Origin: Bacteroidota bacterium
GTDB lineage: Bacteria; Bacteroidota; Bacteroidia; Chitinophagales; Chitinophagaceae
DNA length: 18,340 bases
Direction: 5' to 3'
NCBI GenBank assembly: GCA_947460795.1
Contig: CANHJA010000017.1
Coordinates: 1 to 18,340 of the forward strand
Numbering within the stretch: the stretch's first letter is position 1; every line of letters begins with the position of its first letter. A program made the position numbers and the translations under genes. The notes beneath the pieces were generated by a model. It saw only the letters and a list, made by a program, of their open reading frames with translations, was not told where the DNA came from and searched no databases. Of the stretch, positions 5,251 through 13,454 are shown piece by piece.

Positions 5251-7495
5251 GCCCAGTTTTTTCTATTCTTGTCTTTTCATTTTATCGATCCTGCTTCTGT
5301 CAACTTCAATTTTTGCGCAACAAAACGAAGTAAAAATTCATGGAAGTGTATTTGAGAAAAAAATGAATCGAACAGAAATTCCAATGTCTGGAATCAAAAT
5401 TTTTTTTTCTAAAAAAGTATTTACGTTTACCGACAAAGAAGGGAAATTTGAATTCAGTATTCCTGAAACGGGCAAACAAATTGTGGTAATCAATGAGCGC
5501 ATTGGAAACGATACCGTTTTGCTTACCGACTTAAAAAAAGAAATCAAAATTGTTTTTCCTTACGTGGTTAAAAGCAAAGAAATTCTGATTAAAAATAGAA
5601 GGCCAGCAACTGAAATCACCATGCTCACTTCTCAAAAATTTGAACTCGTTGGCAGCAAAGAATTATTGAAAGCCGCTTGCTGCAATTTAAGTGAAAGCTT
5701 TGAAACTACACCAAGCGTAGACGTTGCTTTTACGGATGCAGTAACCGGTTACAAACAAGTTCAATTGCTCGGATTATCGGGACCCAATACATTGATTACC
5801 CGTGAAAACATTCCTGAAGTAAGGGGCTTGGCGGCAATCACAGGATTGACTTTTACTCCAGGACAATGGATAGAAGGCATGCAATTGAGCAAAGGCACAG
5901 GCAGTGTAGTGAATGGTTTTGAAGGGTTGGCAGGTCAAATAAATATTGAATTGCGCAAGCCAATGGAAGACGACAAACAATTTTACAATATTTATCAAAG
6001 CAATCAAGGGCGCACAGAAGCCAATGCGTATGTAAGATTTGAGCCAGCAGAAAAAGTGTATACCAATTTGTTTTTACACGCAAAAACGCAATGGCTCAAA
6101 GTAGATCAAAACCACGATCACTTCATCGATCAACCCATGGGCAATTCCTTCATTGGCTCTAATCGCTGGATGCTATTTGGTAAAAAAGGCCGTGAGTTGC
6201 AATTGGGTATAAAATATAATTACTTTAAAAATTGGGGCGGCTCCTTTCATTTTTCGGAAAATGAAAATCCACAAACCAGCAATTATTGGGGTATGAAATT
6301 AAATACCAACAGATTGGATGCTTGGGCTAAAATTGGGAAAGTATATGAAGACAAGCCATGGAAAAGCATGGGTTTGCAAATCGCTTTTTCGAACCATACA
6401 CAAGACATGCAATTTGGACGAAAGAAATATGATGCCAATGAAAATTCTTTTTACACCAATTATATTTTTCAAACCATAGTAAAAAACACCCATCGTATTT
6501 TTAAAATTGGAGGCACTTTTAATCTCATTGACAGAAAAGAAAATGTGTTGCAAACGACCTATGCAAATCAAGAAATGACAGCGGGTATTTTTACAGAATA
6601 TGCGCATACATTTTCAAAAAAAATAAATGCGGTATTGGGAGTCAGAACGGATTATCATAATTTATATGGTGTTTATTTCACTCCTCGATTCCATATTCGA
6701 TATGCACCCATCGAGCAACTATCATTTCGAGCATCGGTAGGAAAAGCCTATCGAACCGCTACTGTTTTTTCTGAAAATATTGGATTGTTTTCAACCAATA
6801 GAACAATGTTGCTTCTGCCATCACAAAGCAATGGAGTGTATGGATTGCAAAATGAAAAAGCGTGGAATGGAGGTATGAATGCGACCTATAAATTTAAACT
6901 CAACTACCGGCCAGGTAGCATTAGCGCCGATTATTACTACACCCGTTTTATGAATCAGGTGGTGGTTGATTGGGAAGAAACAAATTTTATTAAATTTTAC
7001 AATTCAACCCAAAAATCGTTTGCCAATAGTTTTCAAATTCAGCTAGATTATGAACCTATTCGCAAAATGGATGTACGAATTGCTTACCGTTTACATGATG
7101 TGCAAGTCACTTATGAAAATAAATTAATGCAAAAACCATTGAATGCAAAACATCGTGCTTTTATTAATTTATCCTATACCACAAAACGCAAATGGTCGTT
7201 CGATTACACCTTGCAATACATTGGAGAAAAGCGAATTCCAACAACAAAATACAATCCTGCAAATTTGCAGTTTGCGGCAACTTCACCATCTTTTTTCACG
7301 ATGAATGCCCACATCAACAAAGCACTTAAAAAAGAATTTGAAACGTATGCTGGCATAGAAAATATGTTGAACTATATGCAACAAACAACCATCATTGATG
7401 GCAGTAATCCATTTGGACAATATTTTGATGGTTCTCTTATTTGGGGACCTACCATGGGGCGAAATTTTTATGTCGGGCTCCGATATAAAAAATAA
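5243..7495 (+). CDS. TonB-dependent receptor of the metal-associated module
   Basis: A 750-residue outer-membrane receptor that would import a metal or metal complex using TonB energy. I use the ATG at 5243, not the GTG at 5231. It overlaps the HMA gene (ATGAATAA), which suggests translational coupling, and it gives a signal peptide ending IFA|Q. Residues 28-110 resemble a carboxypeptidase-regulatory-like beta-sandwich, common in Bacteroidota receptors. The plug spans about 125-240 with typical strings (SVDVAFTDAVTG, LSKGTGSVVNGFEGLAGQI). The remainder is the beta-barrel, ending in GRNFYVGLRYKK. Unusually for a plug, Cys146-Cys147 sit in KAACCNLSESFE. I recall this variant in Bacteroidota receptors placed beside HMA proteins. 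The neighbours point to copper, but the substrate is not proven. The full length and intact ends suggest a working gene. Confidence 0.88.
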   Translation: MNKPSFFYSCLFILSILLLSTSIFAQQNEVKIHGSVFEKKMNRTEIPMSGIKIFFSKKVFTFTDKEGKFEFSIPETGKQIVVINERIGNDTVLLTDLKKEIKIVFPYVVKSKEILIKNRRPATEITMLTSQKFELVGSKELLKAACCNLSESFETTPSVDVAFTDAVTGYKQVQLLGLSGPNTLITRENIPEVRGLAAITGLTFTPGQWIEGMQLSKGTGSVVNGFEGLAGQINIELRKPMEDDKQFYNIYQSNQGRTEANAYVRFEPAEKVYTNLFLHAKTQWLKVDQNHDHFIDQPMGNSFIGSNRWMLFGKKGRELQLGIKYNYFKNWGGSFHFSENENPQTSNYWGMKLNTNRLDAWAKIGKVYEDKPWKSMGLQIAFSNHTQDMQFGRKKYDANENSFYTNYIFQTIVKNTHRIFKIGGTFNLIDRKENVLQTTYANQEMTAGIFTEYAHTFSKKINAVLGVRTDYHNLYGVYFTPRFHIRYAPIEQLSFRASVGKAYRTATVFSENIGLFSTNRTMLLLPSQSNGVYGLQNEKAWNGGMNATYKFKLNYRPGSISADYYYTRFMNQVVVDWEETNFIKFYNSTQKSFANSFQIQLDYEPIRKMDVRIAYRLHDVQVTYENKLMQKPLNAKHRAFINLSYTTKRKWSFDYTLQYIGEKRIPTTKYNPANLQFAATSPSFFTMNAHINKALKKEFETYAGIENMLNYMQQTTIIDGSNPFGQYFDGSLIWGPTMGRNFYVGLRYKK

Positions 7496-7510
7496 AAATG
7501 CTTCATTTCT

Positions 7511-7542
7511 AAATCTCTCTTCTTTTTGAGGAGAGATTTTTT
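7511..7542 (+). terminator. Terminator of the metal module, between convergent genes
   Basis: AAATCTCTCTTC (7511-7522) and GAGGAGAGATTT (7528-7539) form a 12-bp stem with one G-T pair and a TTTTT loop. A T run extends to 7542. It lies 15 nt after the TonB-receptor stop and touches the stop codon of the convergent cytochrome gene (7541-7543). It is strong in the plus direction. In the minus direction the tail is poor in T, so it may serve that gene only weakly. Confidence 0.85.
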
Positions 7543-9445
7543 ATTTCAAATCGGCAATCATCGCTTTGATTTTTTCATTCGTTGGTTCTATTTTCAACGC
7601 ACGATTAAGCAACGGAATTATGTAATTTTTTTGATTGGTTTGATAATAAACAACAGCTAAATTAATGAGTGTTTGAACATGATCGGGATTAATTTGCAAT
7701 GATTTTTCGTAATAGTATTTTGCCAATGATAAATTATTTTCTTGCATAGCAATATAACCCAAATTAAAATTTGCCAAGCCATAACGAGGGTGTTCCTTGA
7801 TAATGAATTGACACACTTTTTTTGCCTCTATCAAGTTGTTATTGGCAACATAGGTAGTTGCTAATTTATTTTGAAAATCTAAAACAAAAGGTTTTAACAC
7901 ACAGGCTTGTTTAAAATATGCAATCGCTTTTGTATAATTTTCGGTAGCATAAAAGGCTTCTCCAATTCGATAGTTGGTCCATGCATCATTGATACTTGCT
8001 GGCGTTTTTTTTCCTGAAAGAGAAATGATTTTTTGATAATTTTCTTTCAAATAATATGCCCGAATAAGTTCTTTATCAAAATCATTTTCTATGTCTACAC
8101 CTGCTTTCTTTAAATAATAAAATGTGCTGTCTAAAAATGCTTGACTGGGAGTATATCGCTCATAAAATTCCAAGAAGGCCCTGGCTCTGATTTTATTTTC
8201 AGGGCGATCATTGTTGTAACATTTTAATTGTACAAATTTAGAAATCGCATTTTTATTTGACGCTGTTATTTTTTTATTCGGAATTCTGATGTAATGATCG
8301 GTTACCGCAACATGAGGAATGTCAATGCTTCCATTCTTCGGCATGTGGCAGGCTATGCAGTTCTCGGTTGTTTGTTGTGTATTGTCTGGCTTGCATAATT
8401 TATTAGATGGATGACATGATTTACAAGCATTAATATAAACTTCATTTTTTGTGAACTTTACGCTCACGTGCGGATTGTGGCAACTAATACAGCTCATTTT
8501 GCCAGAATTAATGTAGCAATTGCTCATCTTCATTCGTTCCACATGGCTTGCCATAATCATATTTTGCTCACTACCTTCATAGATAGGCATAAAAGTATTC
8601 ATGGTTTTTTTTAATTCTTGCGATGGTTTAAAATCAACAAATGTTTTATCGTCATTTAATGTTGTGATACCTTGCAAATGACATCGTTGGCATAAATTAT
8701 TTTGTTGCTCAGTTGTCATTCTTCTTGGATTGACAATTGAAAAATCTGGCCCTTTTGAAGTATCTACAATGTCTCCTTTTCGTTTATTGGTTACATGAAT
8801 ACTGCCGGGACCATGGCAACGTTCACAATCAATTCCTAATGGAACATTTGAAAATTTATTAAAACTGCCTTCTTCAAATTGAGGATAACCATTGTGACAA
8901 GTAATGCATTCCATCTCAATTTTTCTATCAAAGCGCGCATTGAGTCCCTTTTCAAAACCAGGAGCTAAATCCCACTTTCCTTTTTGGGTATAAAATGTAA
9001 TGGGCGCTTGATGTAAATATCCATTGATATTAATTAAATGCGAATTCGTATGTTGACCACTTCCTACAATATAACTTACTTTTTCTAATCGTTTATGAAT
9101 CGTATCTCGTCCTTCCAATCGATATTCTAAAATATACAAACTATCTCCATCCCAAAAAGGTTTATAATAAAAATTATTGACAGAGTCGTATACCAATGCT
9201 TTGGAAGCAGAAAAATCGGCAGCAGATTTTTGTTTGTTCGCAATGCCCCAACTTTTGCCCATACCCGTTTGAATGAAGGTTTCATAAATTTGCCAATGAC
9301 AGCTTCTACATTCTTGCATACCCACATAATGTGCATTTTTATCTTGCACATTTAAGTATGGACTTTCTTTTTGTTCGCTGTTGCAGTTTACCAAAACGAT
9401 TAAACTGATGGCTATAAAAACAATATAAACGAAGTAGTTTTTCAT
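7541..9445 (-). CDS. Heptahaem c-type cytochrome lipoprotein with C-terminal TPR repeats
   Basis: The frame extends to a TTG at 9532, but the ATG at 9445 starts a lipoprotein-like signal (hydrophobic residues 4-19, then LVN|C with Cys21), so I use it, giving 634 residues. Seven CXXCH haem-attachment motifs are present: 46-50, 180-184, 207-211, 252-256, 319-323, 341-345 and 363-367. The many other His residues could serve as distal ligands. The fold is probably of the multihaem cytochrome c554/nitrite-reductase-related class. After a linker, residues about 484-621 hold four tetratricopeptide repeats, each ending near a Pro (KPF, EHP, INP, IEP). The product is presumably exported, haem-loaded and lipid-anchored, transferring electrons in the envelope with the TPR part binding a partner. 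Substrate and partner are unknown. No other respiratory gene is adjacent. Confidence 0.85.
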   Translation of the reverse strand: MKNYFVYIVFIAISLIVLVNCNSEQKESPYLNVQDKNAHYVGMQECRSCHWQIYETFIQTGMGKSWGIANKQKSAADFSASKALVYDSVNNFYYKPFWDGDSLYILEYRLEGRDTIHKRLEKVSYIVGSGQHTNSHLININGYLHQAPITFYTQKGKWDLAPGFEKGLNARFDRKIEMECITCHNGYPQFEEGSFNKFSNVPLGIDCERCHGPGSIHVTNKRKGDIVDTSKGPDFSIVNPRRMTTEQQNNLCQRCHLQGITTLNDDKTFVDFKPSQELKKTMNTFMPIYEGSEQNMIMASHVERMKMSNCYINSGKMSCISCHNPHVSVKFTKNEVYINACKSCHPSNKLCKPDNTQQTTENCIACHMPKNGSIDIPHVAVTDHYIRIPNKKITASNKNAISKFVQLKCYNNDRPENKIRARAFLEFYERYTPSQAFLDSTFYYLKKAGVDIENDFDKELIRAYYLKENYQKIISLSGKKTPASINDAWTNYRIGEAFYATENYTKAIAYFKQACVLKPFVLDFQNKLATTYVANNNLIEAKKVCQFIIKEHPRYGLANFNLGYIAMQENNLSLAKYYYEKSLQINPDHVQTLINLAVVYYQTNQKNYIIPLLNRALKIEPTNEKIKAMIADLK

Positions 9446-9492
9446 TCGCTGTAAATATACTTTGTATCTTCGAAATCTATTTTTAAAATGCA

Positions 9493-10104
9493 ATGAAAAA
9501 ATTAAGTTTGCTATTTCTTTTATTGATGTCAAATAATGTATTTGCTCAAAATTTCGACATCAATACCTTAAAAGAATTAAATCTTCACAGAAATAGAAAT
9601 TTAGATGCCTCCATGCAATTTATTTCTAATTCGGAATATGCAGTAGGCATAGCAACTCCCTTGTTTGTGTGTGGCTTGGGATTGGCTACTAAAGACAGTT
9701 CCATCATTCAAAAAGGAGTAAATTTATCGGTGGCGATAATCGTAAATACAGGCGCAACGTACGTTTTAAAACGAATAATAAATCGAGACCGACCCGCAAT
9801 AACATATCCATTTTTACAACCCTTAGAAAATAAAACGAACCATTCATTCCCATCGGGCCATACATCCAATGCATTTTGCATAGCCACGTCCATAAGTTTG
9901 AATTTTAGAAAATGGTATTTTATTGCTCCCTCCTATTTATGGGCAAGCACAGTTGCTTATTCAAGAATGCACTTGGGGGTACATTATCCGAGCGATGTTT
10001 TTGCCGGTGCATTATTAGGGGCTGGTTCTGCATGGGTGACTTATCAAGCAAATAAAAAAATAAATAGGTACTCGATCAAGAAAAAGCCAACGAAAACATT
10101 TTAA
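9493..10104 (+). CDS. Secreted PAP2-family phosphatase
   Basis: A 203-residue member of the type 2 phosphatidic acid phosphatase/haloperoxidase superfamily, which hydrolyses lipid phosphates or diphosphates such as undecaprenyl diphosphate. All three motifs are seen: KX6RP (Lys93, Arg100-Pro101), PSGH (120-123) and SRX5HX3D (Ser157-Arg158, His164, Asp168). A signal peptide at the N-terminus ends VFA|Q (residues 16-19). Hydrophobic segments around 49-66, 77-92, 144-156 and 169-183 are consistent with membrane association. The start is the ATG at 9493. A -7-like box TATCTTCG (9465-9472) with TTTC 21 nt upstream may drive it. It is divergent from the cytochrome gene, and its stop codon overlaps that of the convergent gene. 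The exact lipid substrate is unknown. Confidence 0.9.
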   Translation: MKKLSLLFLLLMSNNVFAQNFDINTLKELNLHRNRNLDASMQFISNSEYAVGIATPLFVCGLGLATKDSSIIQKGVNLSVAIIVNTGATYVLKRIINRDRPAITYPFLQPLENKTNHSFPSGHTSNAFCIATSISLNFRKWYFIAPSYLWASTVAYSRMHLGVHYPSDVFAGALLGAGSAWVTYQANKKINRYSIKKKPTKTF

Positions 10105-11027
10105 GGCTTCTTGCCTTTAAAGGCCACTAACGCAATTTTTGTATTGTCGAAATTCGTTACGATTCTGTAAAATTTATCCAGGCCAAACTTTCTACAATCA
10201 AAAATTTCTTCCCACTGAGCAGCTGGGTTTTTAAATACATTTTTCTTGATATAAATGATTCCATTGTGCCCCATTAAAACACTTCCATCCATTAAAAAAC
10301 AATAATCCTCTTCACCTTCTAAGGTTTCTGTAATTACGGGGTTTTCAACTGGTTTTTTAGGTTTAATTTTCTTTAAATTATCGCCCGCTACATATCTAAT
10401 TTTCCAATGCAAGGAATCTGATTTGTCGACATAAATTATTTTCGATCTGTTTCTTAAAAAATAAAATGTTCGCCCAACATGAGTGGCCAAAGTATCTTTT
10501 GAATTATTAGAAATTACATGTTTTACCAAACAAAATGGCTCTGGCAATTCAAACGATAGAAATTCATTGGGAGATATCCATTCATAATAACCAATCGATT
10601 TCATTTCTGGCAAAATATTGAAAGGCTTTCTACCCTTCAAATTATACGTATAAAAATGTTGAGTGGTTTTATCTTTTTCAACTTTCACACAAGATATCAA
10701 ACTCATATCTGGCGTGTATTTAGGAGAATATTCTGGTTCTTTAGTTTTTGTAATTCTTCTTGATCTTAATTTTTTATGTCTCAAGTCGATTCTGAAAATT
10801 TCTGTATTGGTTGTGTCCATTGAACTGACATAAAATAAATATTTCCCATCTGGAGTAAAATAAGGCTGGTTATTGTAGCCTGTTTTTTTGGAAATTATTT
10901 TCGGAGCAGAAAAATGATACCCTTTGGTTGTTCTTTGTAGATTAAATAAATGTACCGTCGTTTCTGGCAATTGAGCAACTGCTTGAAATGAAATAAAAAA
11001 TAAAACAACCAGTGCCAATGTTTTCAT
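10101..11027 (-). CDS. Secreted PD40/TolB-like beta-propeller protein
   Basis: The frame reaches a TTG at 11033, but the ATG at 11027 is preferred, giving 308 residues with a signal peptide ending AVA|Q (16-19). Blades of the WD40-like PD40 type are visible: YNNQPYFTPDGKYLFYVSS followed by TEIFRIDL (about 51-82), then EYSPKYTPDMSLISCVKV with FYTYNL. Later blades are more diverged (YEWISPNEFLSFE, FYFLRNRSKIIYV). The start of each repeat, aromatic-x-PD/N-G, is typical of TolB-like propellers. Such proteins are periplasmic or surface binding modules, and no enzyme motif is seen. It lies 15 nt after the end of adenine deaminase on the same strand and is probably co-transcribed. A functional link to purine metabolism is not evident. 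Confidence 0.75.
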   Translation of the reverse strand: MKTLALVVLFFISFQAVAQLPETTVHLFNLQRTTKGYHFSAPKIISKKTGYNNQPYFTPDGKYLFYVSSMDTTNTEIFRIDLRHKKLRSRRITKTKEPEYSPKYTPDMSLISCVKVEKDKTTQHFYTYNLKGRKPFNILPEMKSIGYYEWISPNEFLSFELPEPFCLVKHVISNNSKDTLATHVGRTFYFLRNRSKIIYVDKSDSLHWKIRYVAGDNLKKIKPKKPVENPVITETLEGEEDYCFLMDGSVLMGHNGIIYIKKNVFKNPAAQWEEIFDCRKFGLDKFYRIVTNFDNTKIALVAFKGKKP

Positions 11028-11042
11028 ACTCAAATTTAAATT

Positions 11043-12680
11043 TTATTTCTCAAATAAATCCACAAATTGAAAAGAACCGCCATCAAACAATCCTTTATCA
11101 CTTAATTTCAATTGAGGAATAACTAACAAAGCCATAAATGAAAGTGTCATGAATGGTGCATTTAATGAACATCCTAATGCTTTTGCTTGTTTGTCAATGG
11201 AAGCATATTTGGCTGCAACCAATGTTGCATTTTCATTGCTCATTAAGCCGGCAACAGGCAATGGCAATGTGTATTTTTCATTTTTGTTCACTACAGAAAC
11301 ACCTCCTTTGCATTTTACCAATTCATTGACCGCATTACAAATTTCCTCGTCATTAATTCCCACAGCAATTATGTTGTGACTGTCATGTGCAACGGTACTC
11401 GCGATGGCTCCTGATTTTAAATTAAAATTCTTTATAAATCCTACAGCAATGGGCGCATCCACATATCGATTGACAACTGCTATTTTCAATACATCATTTT
11501 CGATATCCGAAACGATATTTTCATTTTCAACATTTGCGCTAGCAATAAATGTTTTTGTTATTAATTGACCTTCTAACGCTTCAATCACTTTTATTTGATT
11601 GCTGTTTGGATTAGGGGTTATTTTAAAATCTGTTGCTTTTTTTTCATTGCAATTAAATCGATTGATAATTTTTTCATCGATAGATTCAATTTTTGCAATC
11701 CCATTTTCTGAAACTAAATTTCCGTTGATCACTGTTTTTAAAATGGAAAAATCGGCTAAATTATCCACGACAATAAAATCGGCACTGTCATTTTCTTTCA
11801 ACAATCCAACATGCATTTTATAATGTTTCACTGGATTAATACAAGCCACTTGCAATACTTTAAACAAATCATTTCCGTTTGCTAAAGCCCTTTTTACATG
11901 CAAATTAATATGATGTAAAACCAATTCATCCGGATGTTTATCATCACAACAAAACATCATATTTTCGTAATGCTCATCTAACAAATCAATCAATGCATCA
12001 AAGTTTTTAGCTGCGCTTCCTTCTCTAATTAAAATTTTCATCCCAAATTTTAATTTATCCTCTGCTTCTTCTTTAGTAAAACATTCGTGGTCGGTTGATA
12101 TACCCGCATCAATATATTGCTTGGCTTGCTCACCTCGTAAACCAGGTGCGTGGCCGTCCACCGGTTTATTATATTTCTGTGCGAACTCAATTTTCTTCAT
12201 CACTTCGTCCTCTTTAAAAAGAACCCCGGGATAATTCATCATTTCGGACAAATAATAAATATCATCTCGTTGCAATAATTTTTCAATTCCTTTTGAGTCA
12301 ATAACATCTCCTGCTGTTTCAAACGAAGTTGCAGGCACACAGGATGGCGCCCCAAAATGAAATTTAAAAGGCACTTTTGCTGCATTTTCAATCATATATT
12401 CAACGCCCTCAATACCACATACATTGGCTATTTCATGCGGATCACTAATGGTTGCAACGGTTCCGTGATTAACTGCTAAACGCGCAAACTCAGATGGGAT
12501 TAACATCGAACTCTCCACATGAACATGGGCATCAATAAAACCGGGTAAGATATAATTTTCGCAAGGTTTATCTGTTTCTTTAATAGATATTATTTTATCC
12601 TTTGCAATAATTATTTCTGCAGGAAATATTCTTTTGTTTTCGATATCTATTAAATGATGATAAAAATGAGTTTGTTGCAT
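11043..12680 (-). CDS. ade: Adenine deaminase
   Basis: A 545-residue amidohydrolase of the bacterial Ade type, which converts adenine to hypoxanthine and ammonia in purine salvage. The metal-binding signature is PGFIDAHVHVESSM, with His52 and His54. Further ligand or catalytic candidates are His177 in DGHAPG, His198 in STDHE and Asp246-Asp247 in CCDDKHP. These residues and the HVHVESSM string separate Ade from other amidohydrolases such as dihydroorotase. The C-terminal domain contains AHDSHNI (near residue 430), also typical. The length is as expected for the family. The start is the ATG at 12680. A terminator hairpin stands just upstream (12692-12724), so the gene needs a promoter inside that short gap or read-through from the RNA-modification genes. 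Confidence 0.93.
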   Translation of the reverse strand: MQQTHFYHHLIDIENKRIFPAEIIIAKDKIISIKETDKPCENYILPGFIDAHVHVESSMLIPSEFARLAVNHGTVATISDPHEIANVCGIEGVEYMIENAAKVPFKFHFGAPSCVPATSFETAGDVIDSKGIEKLLQRDDIYYLSEMMNYPGVLFKEDEVMKKIEFAQKYNKPVDGHAPGLRGEQAKQYIDAGISTDHECFTKEEAEDKLKFGMKILIREGSAAKNFDALIDLLDEHYENMMFCCDDKHPDELVLHHINLHVKRALANGNDLFKVLQVACINPVKHYKMHVGLLKENDSADFIVVDNLADFSILKTVINGNLVSENGIAKIESIDEKIINRFNCNEKKATDFKITPNPNSNQIKVIEALEGQLITKTFIASANVENENIVSDIENDVLKIAVVNRYVDAPIAVGFIKNFNLKSGAIASTVAHDSHNIIAVGINDEEICNAVNELVKCKGGVSVVNKNEKYTLPLPVAGLMSNENATLVAAKYASIDKQAKALGCSLNAPFMTLSFMALLVIPQLKLSDKGLFDGGSFQFVDLFEK

Positions 12681-12691
12681 GGCTTAAAATT

Positions 12692-12724
12692 AAAAAAGGT
12701 TAACCACAATTGATTAACCTTTTT
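12692..12724 (-). terminator. Terminator hairpin between the RluA-type gene and ade
   Basis: AAAAAGGTTAA (12693-12703) and TTAACCTTTTT (12714-12724) form an 11-bp stem with a 10-nt loop. On the minus strand the stem is followed by a further T run, so it can terminate the upstream RNA-modification operon, whose last stop is at 12734. It ends 11 nt before the ade start codon and is nearly symmetric, so it could work in both directions. Confidence 0.75.
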
Positions 12725-12733
12725 GATTATTAT

Positions 12734-13453
12734 TTATTTTAACCATTTTCTACATTGATTTAACATCGCACTCATATCTTTTGGCAAAGGCGCTTCAATT
12801 GAAAGAAGTTTTCCATTGGGATGTTTAAATGTAAGTTGATAGGCATGCAATCCGATTCTACTTAAAATTGGCATTTCCTCTTCTTCATTTTTTGAAAGAT
12901 GATATCGTTTTTTAAGAGATGAAATAAAAACAGGGTTGTCTTTCCCATACAACCCATCACACACTAAAGGATTTCCCATGTTGCTACAATGGATTCTAAT
13001 TTGATGGGTTCTTCCTGTTAATAATTTAAAGGATAAATAAGAAAACATTCCAAATGATTCAAGGGTTTCATATTCTGTAATGCTTGGTTTGCCTTGCTTT
13101 GCATTGATAATCATTTTTCCTTTAATCGTTGGATGCTCCATGATGGCTTCCTCAATTCGTCCATTGGGCATGGGTGGGGTTCCATGAATAATTCCTCTGT
13201 AAAATTTTTCTACATCTCTGGTTTCAAATAATTTAGAAGTGTACCGATGTGTAGCTTCATCTTTTGCAAAACAAATACAACCACTCGTTTCTCTATCTAA
13301 CCTATGTACAATAAATATGTTTCCATATATTTTACGGAGTGCACCTGTTATGTTTGGAATTTCGGCATTGTGTCTATCAGGAATTGAAAGGATTCCTGAT
13401 GGTTTATTGATGAAAACATATTCATTGTCTTCGTATAAAATTGCTAGCTTCAT
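12734..13453 (-). CDS. RluA-family RNA pseudouridine synthase
   Basis: A 239-residue enzyme that isomerises uridine to pseudouridine in rRNA or tRNA. The catalytic motif is HRLDRETSG (50-58) with Asp53, the nucleophile in this superfamily. The N-terminal strand ENKPSG-like segment (VFINKPSG, 13-20) and the later GRTHQIRIH (147-155) are the other two RluA hallmarks. There is no S4 RNA-binding domain, so it resembles the compact RluA type more than RluC or RluD. The target uridine cannot be assigned. The gene starts one base after the stop codon of the RsuA/RluB-type synthase, and the last stop is followed by a terminator at 12692-12724. It is the third gene of the RNA-modification operon. Confidence 0.9.
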   Translation of the reverse strand: MKLAILYEDNEYVFINKPSGILSIPDRHNAEIPNITGALRKIYGNIFIVHRLDRETSGCICFAKDEATHRYTSKLFETRDVEKFYRGIIHGTPPMPNGRIEEAIMEHPTIKGKMIINAKQGKPSITEYETLESFGMFSYLSFKLLTGRTHQIRIHCSNMGNPLVCDGLYGKDNPVFISSLKKRYHLSKNEEEEMPILSRIGLHAYQLTFKHPNGKLLSIEAPLPKDMSAMLNQCRKWLK

Positions 13454-13454
13454 T

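Noticed and set aside
5774..6083. Two open frames on the minus strand within the TonB-receptor gene
   Set aside because: They are antisense shadows with composition unlike a protein (Cys/Leu-rich, no motif) and lie inside a clearly coding region.
9446..9532. 29-residue N-terminal extension of the cytochrome gene from a TTG at 9532
   Set aside because: It would overlap the divergent PAP2 gene and bury the lipoprotein signal inside the protein; the ATG at 9445 fits better.
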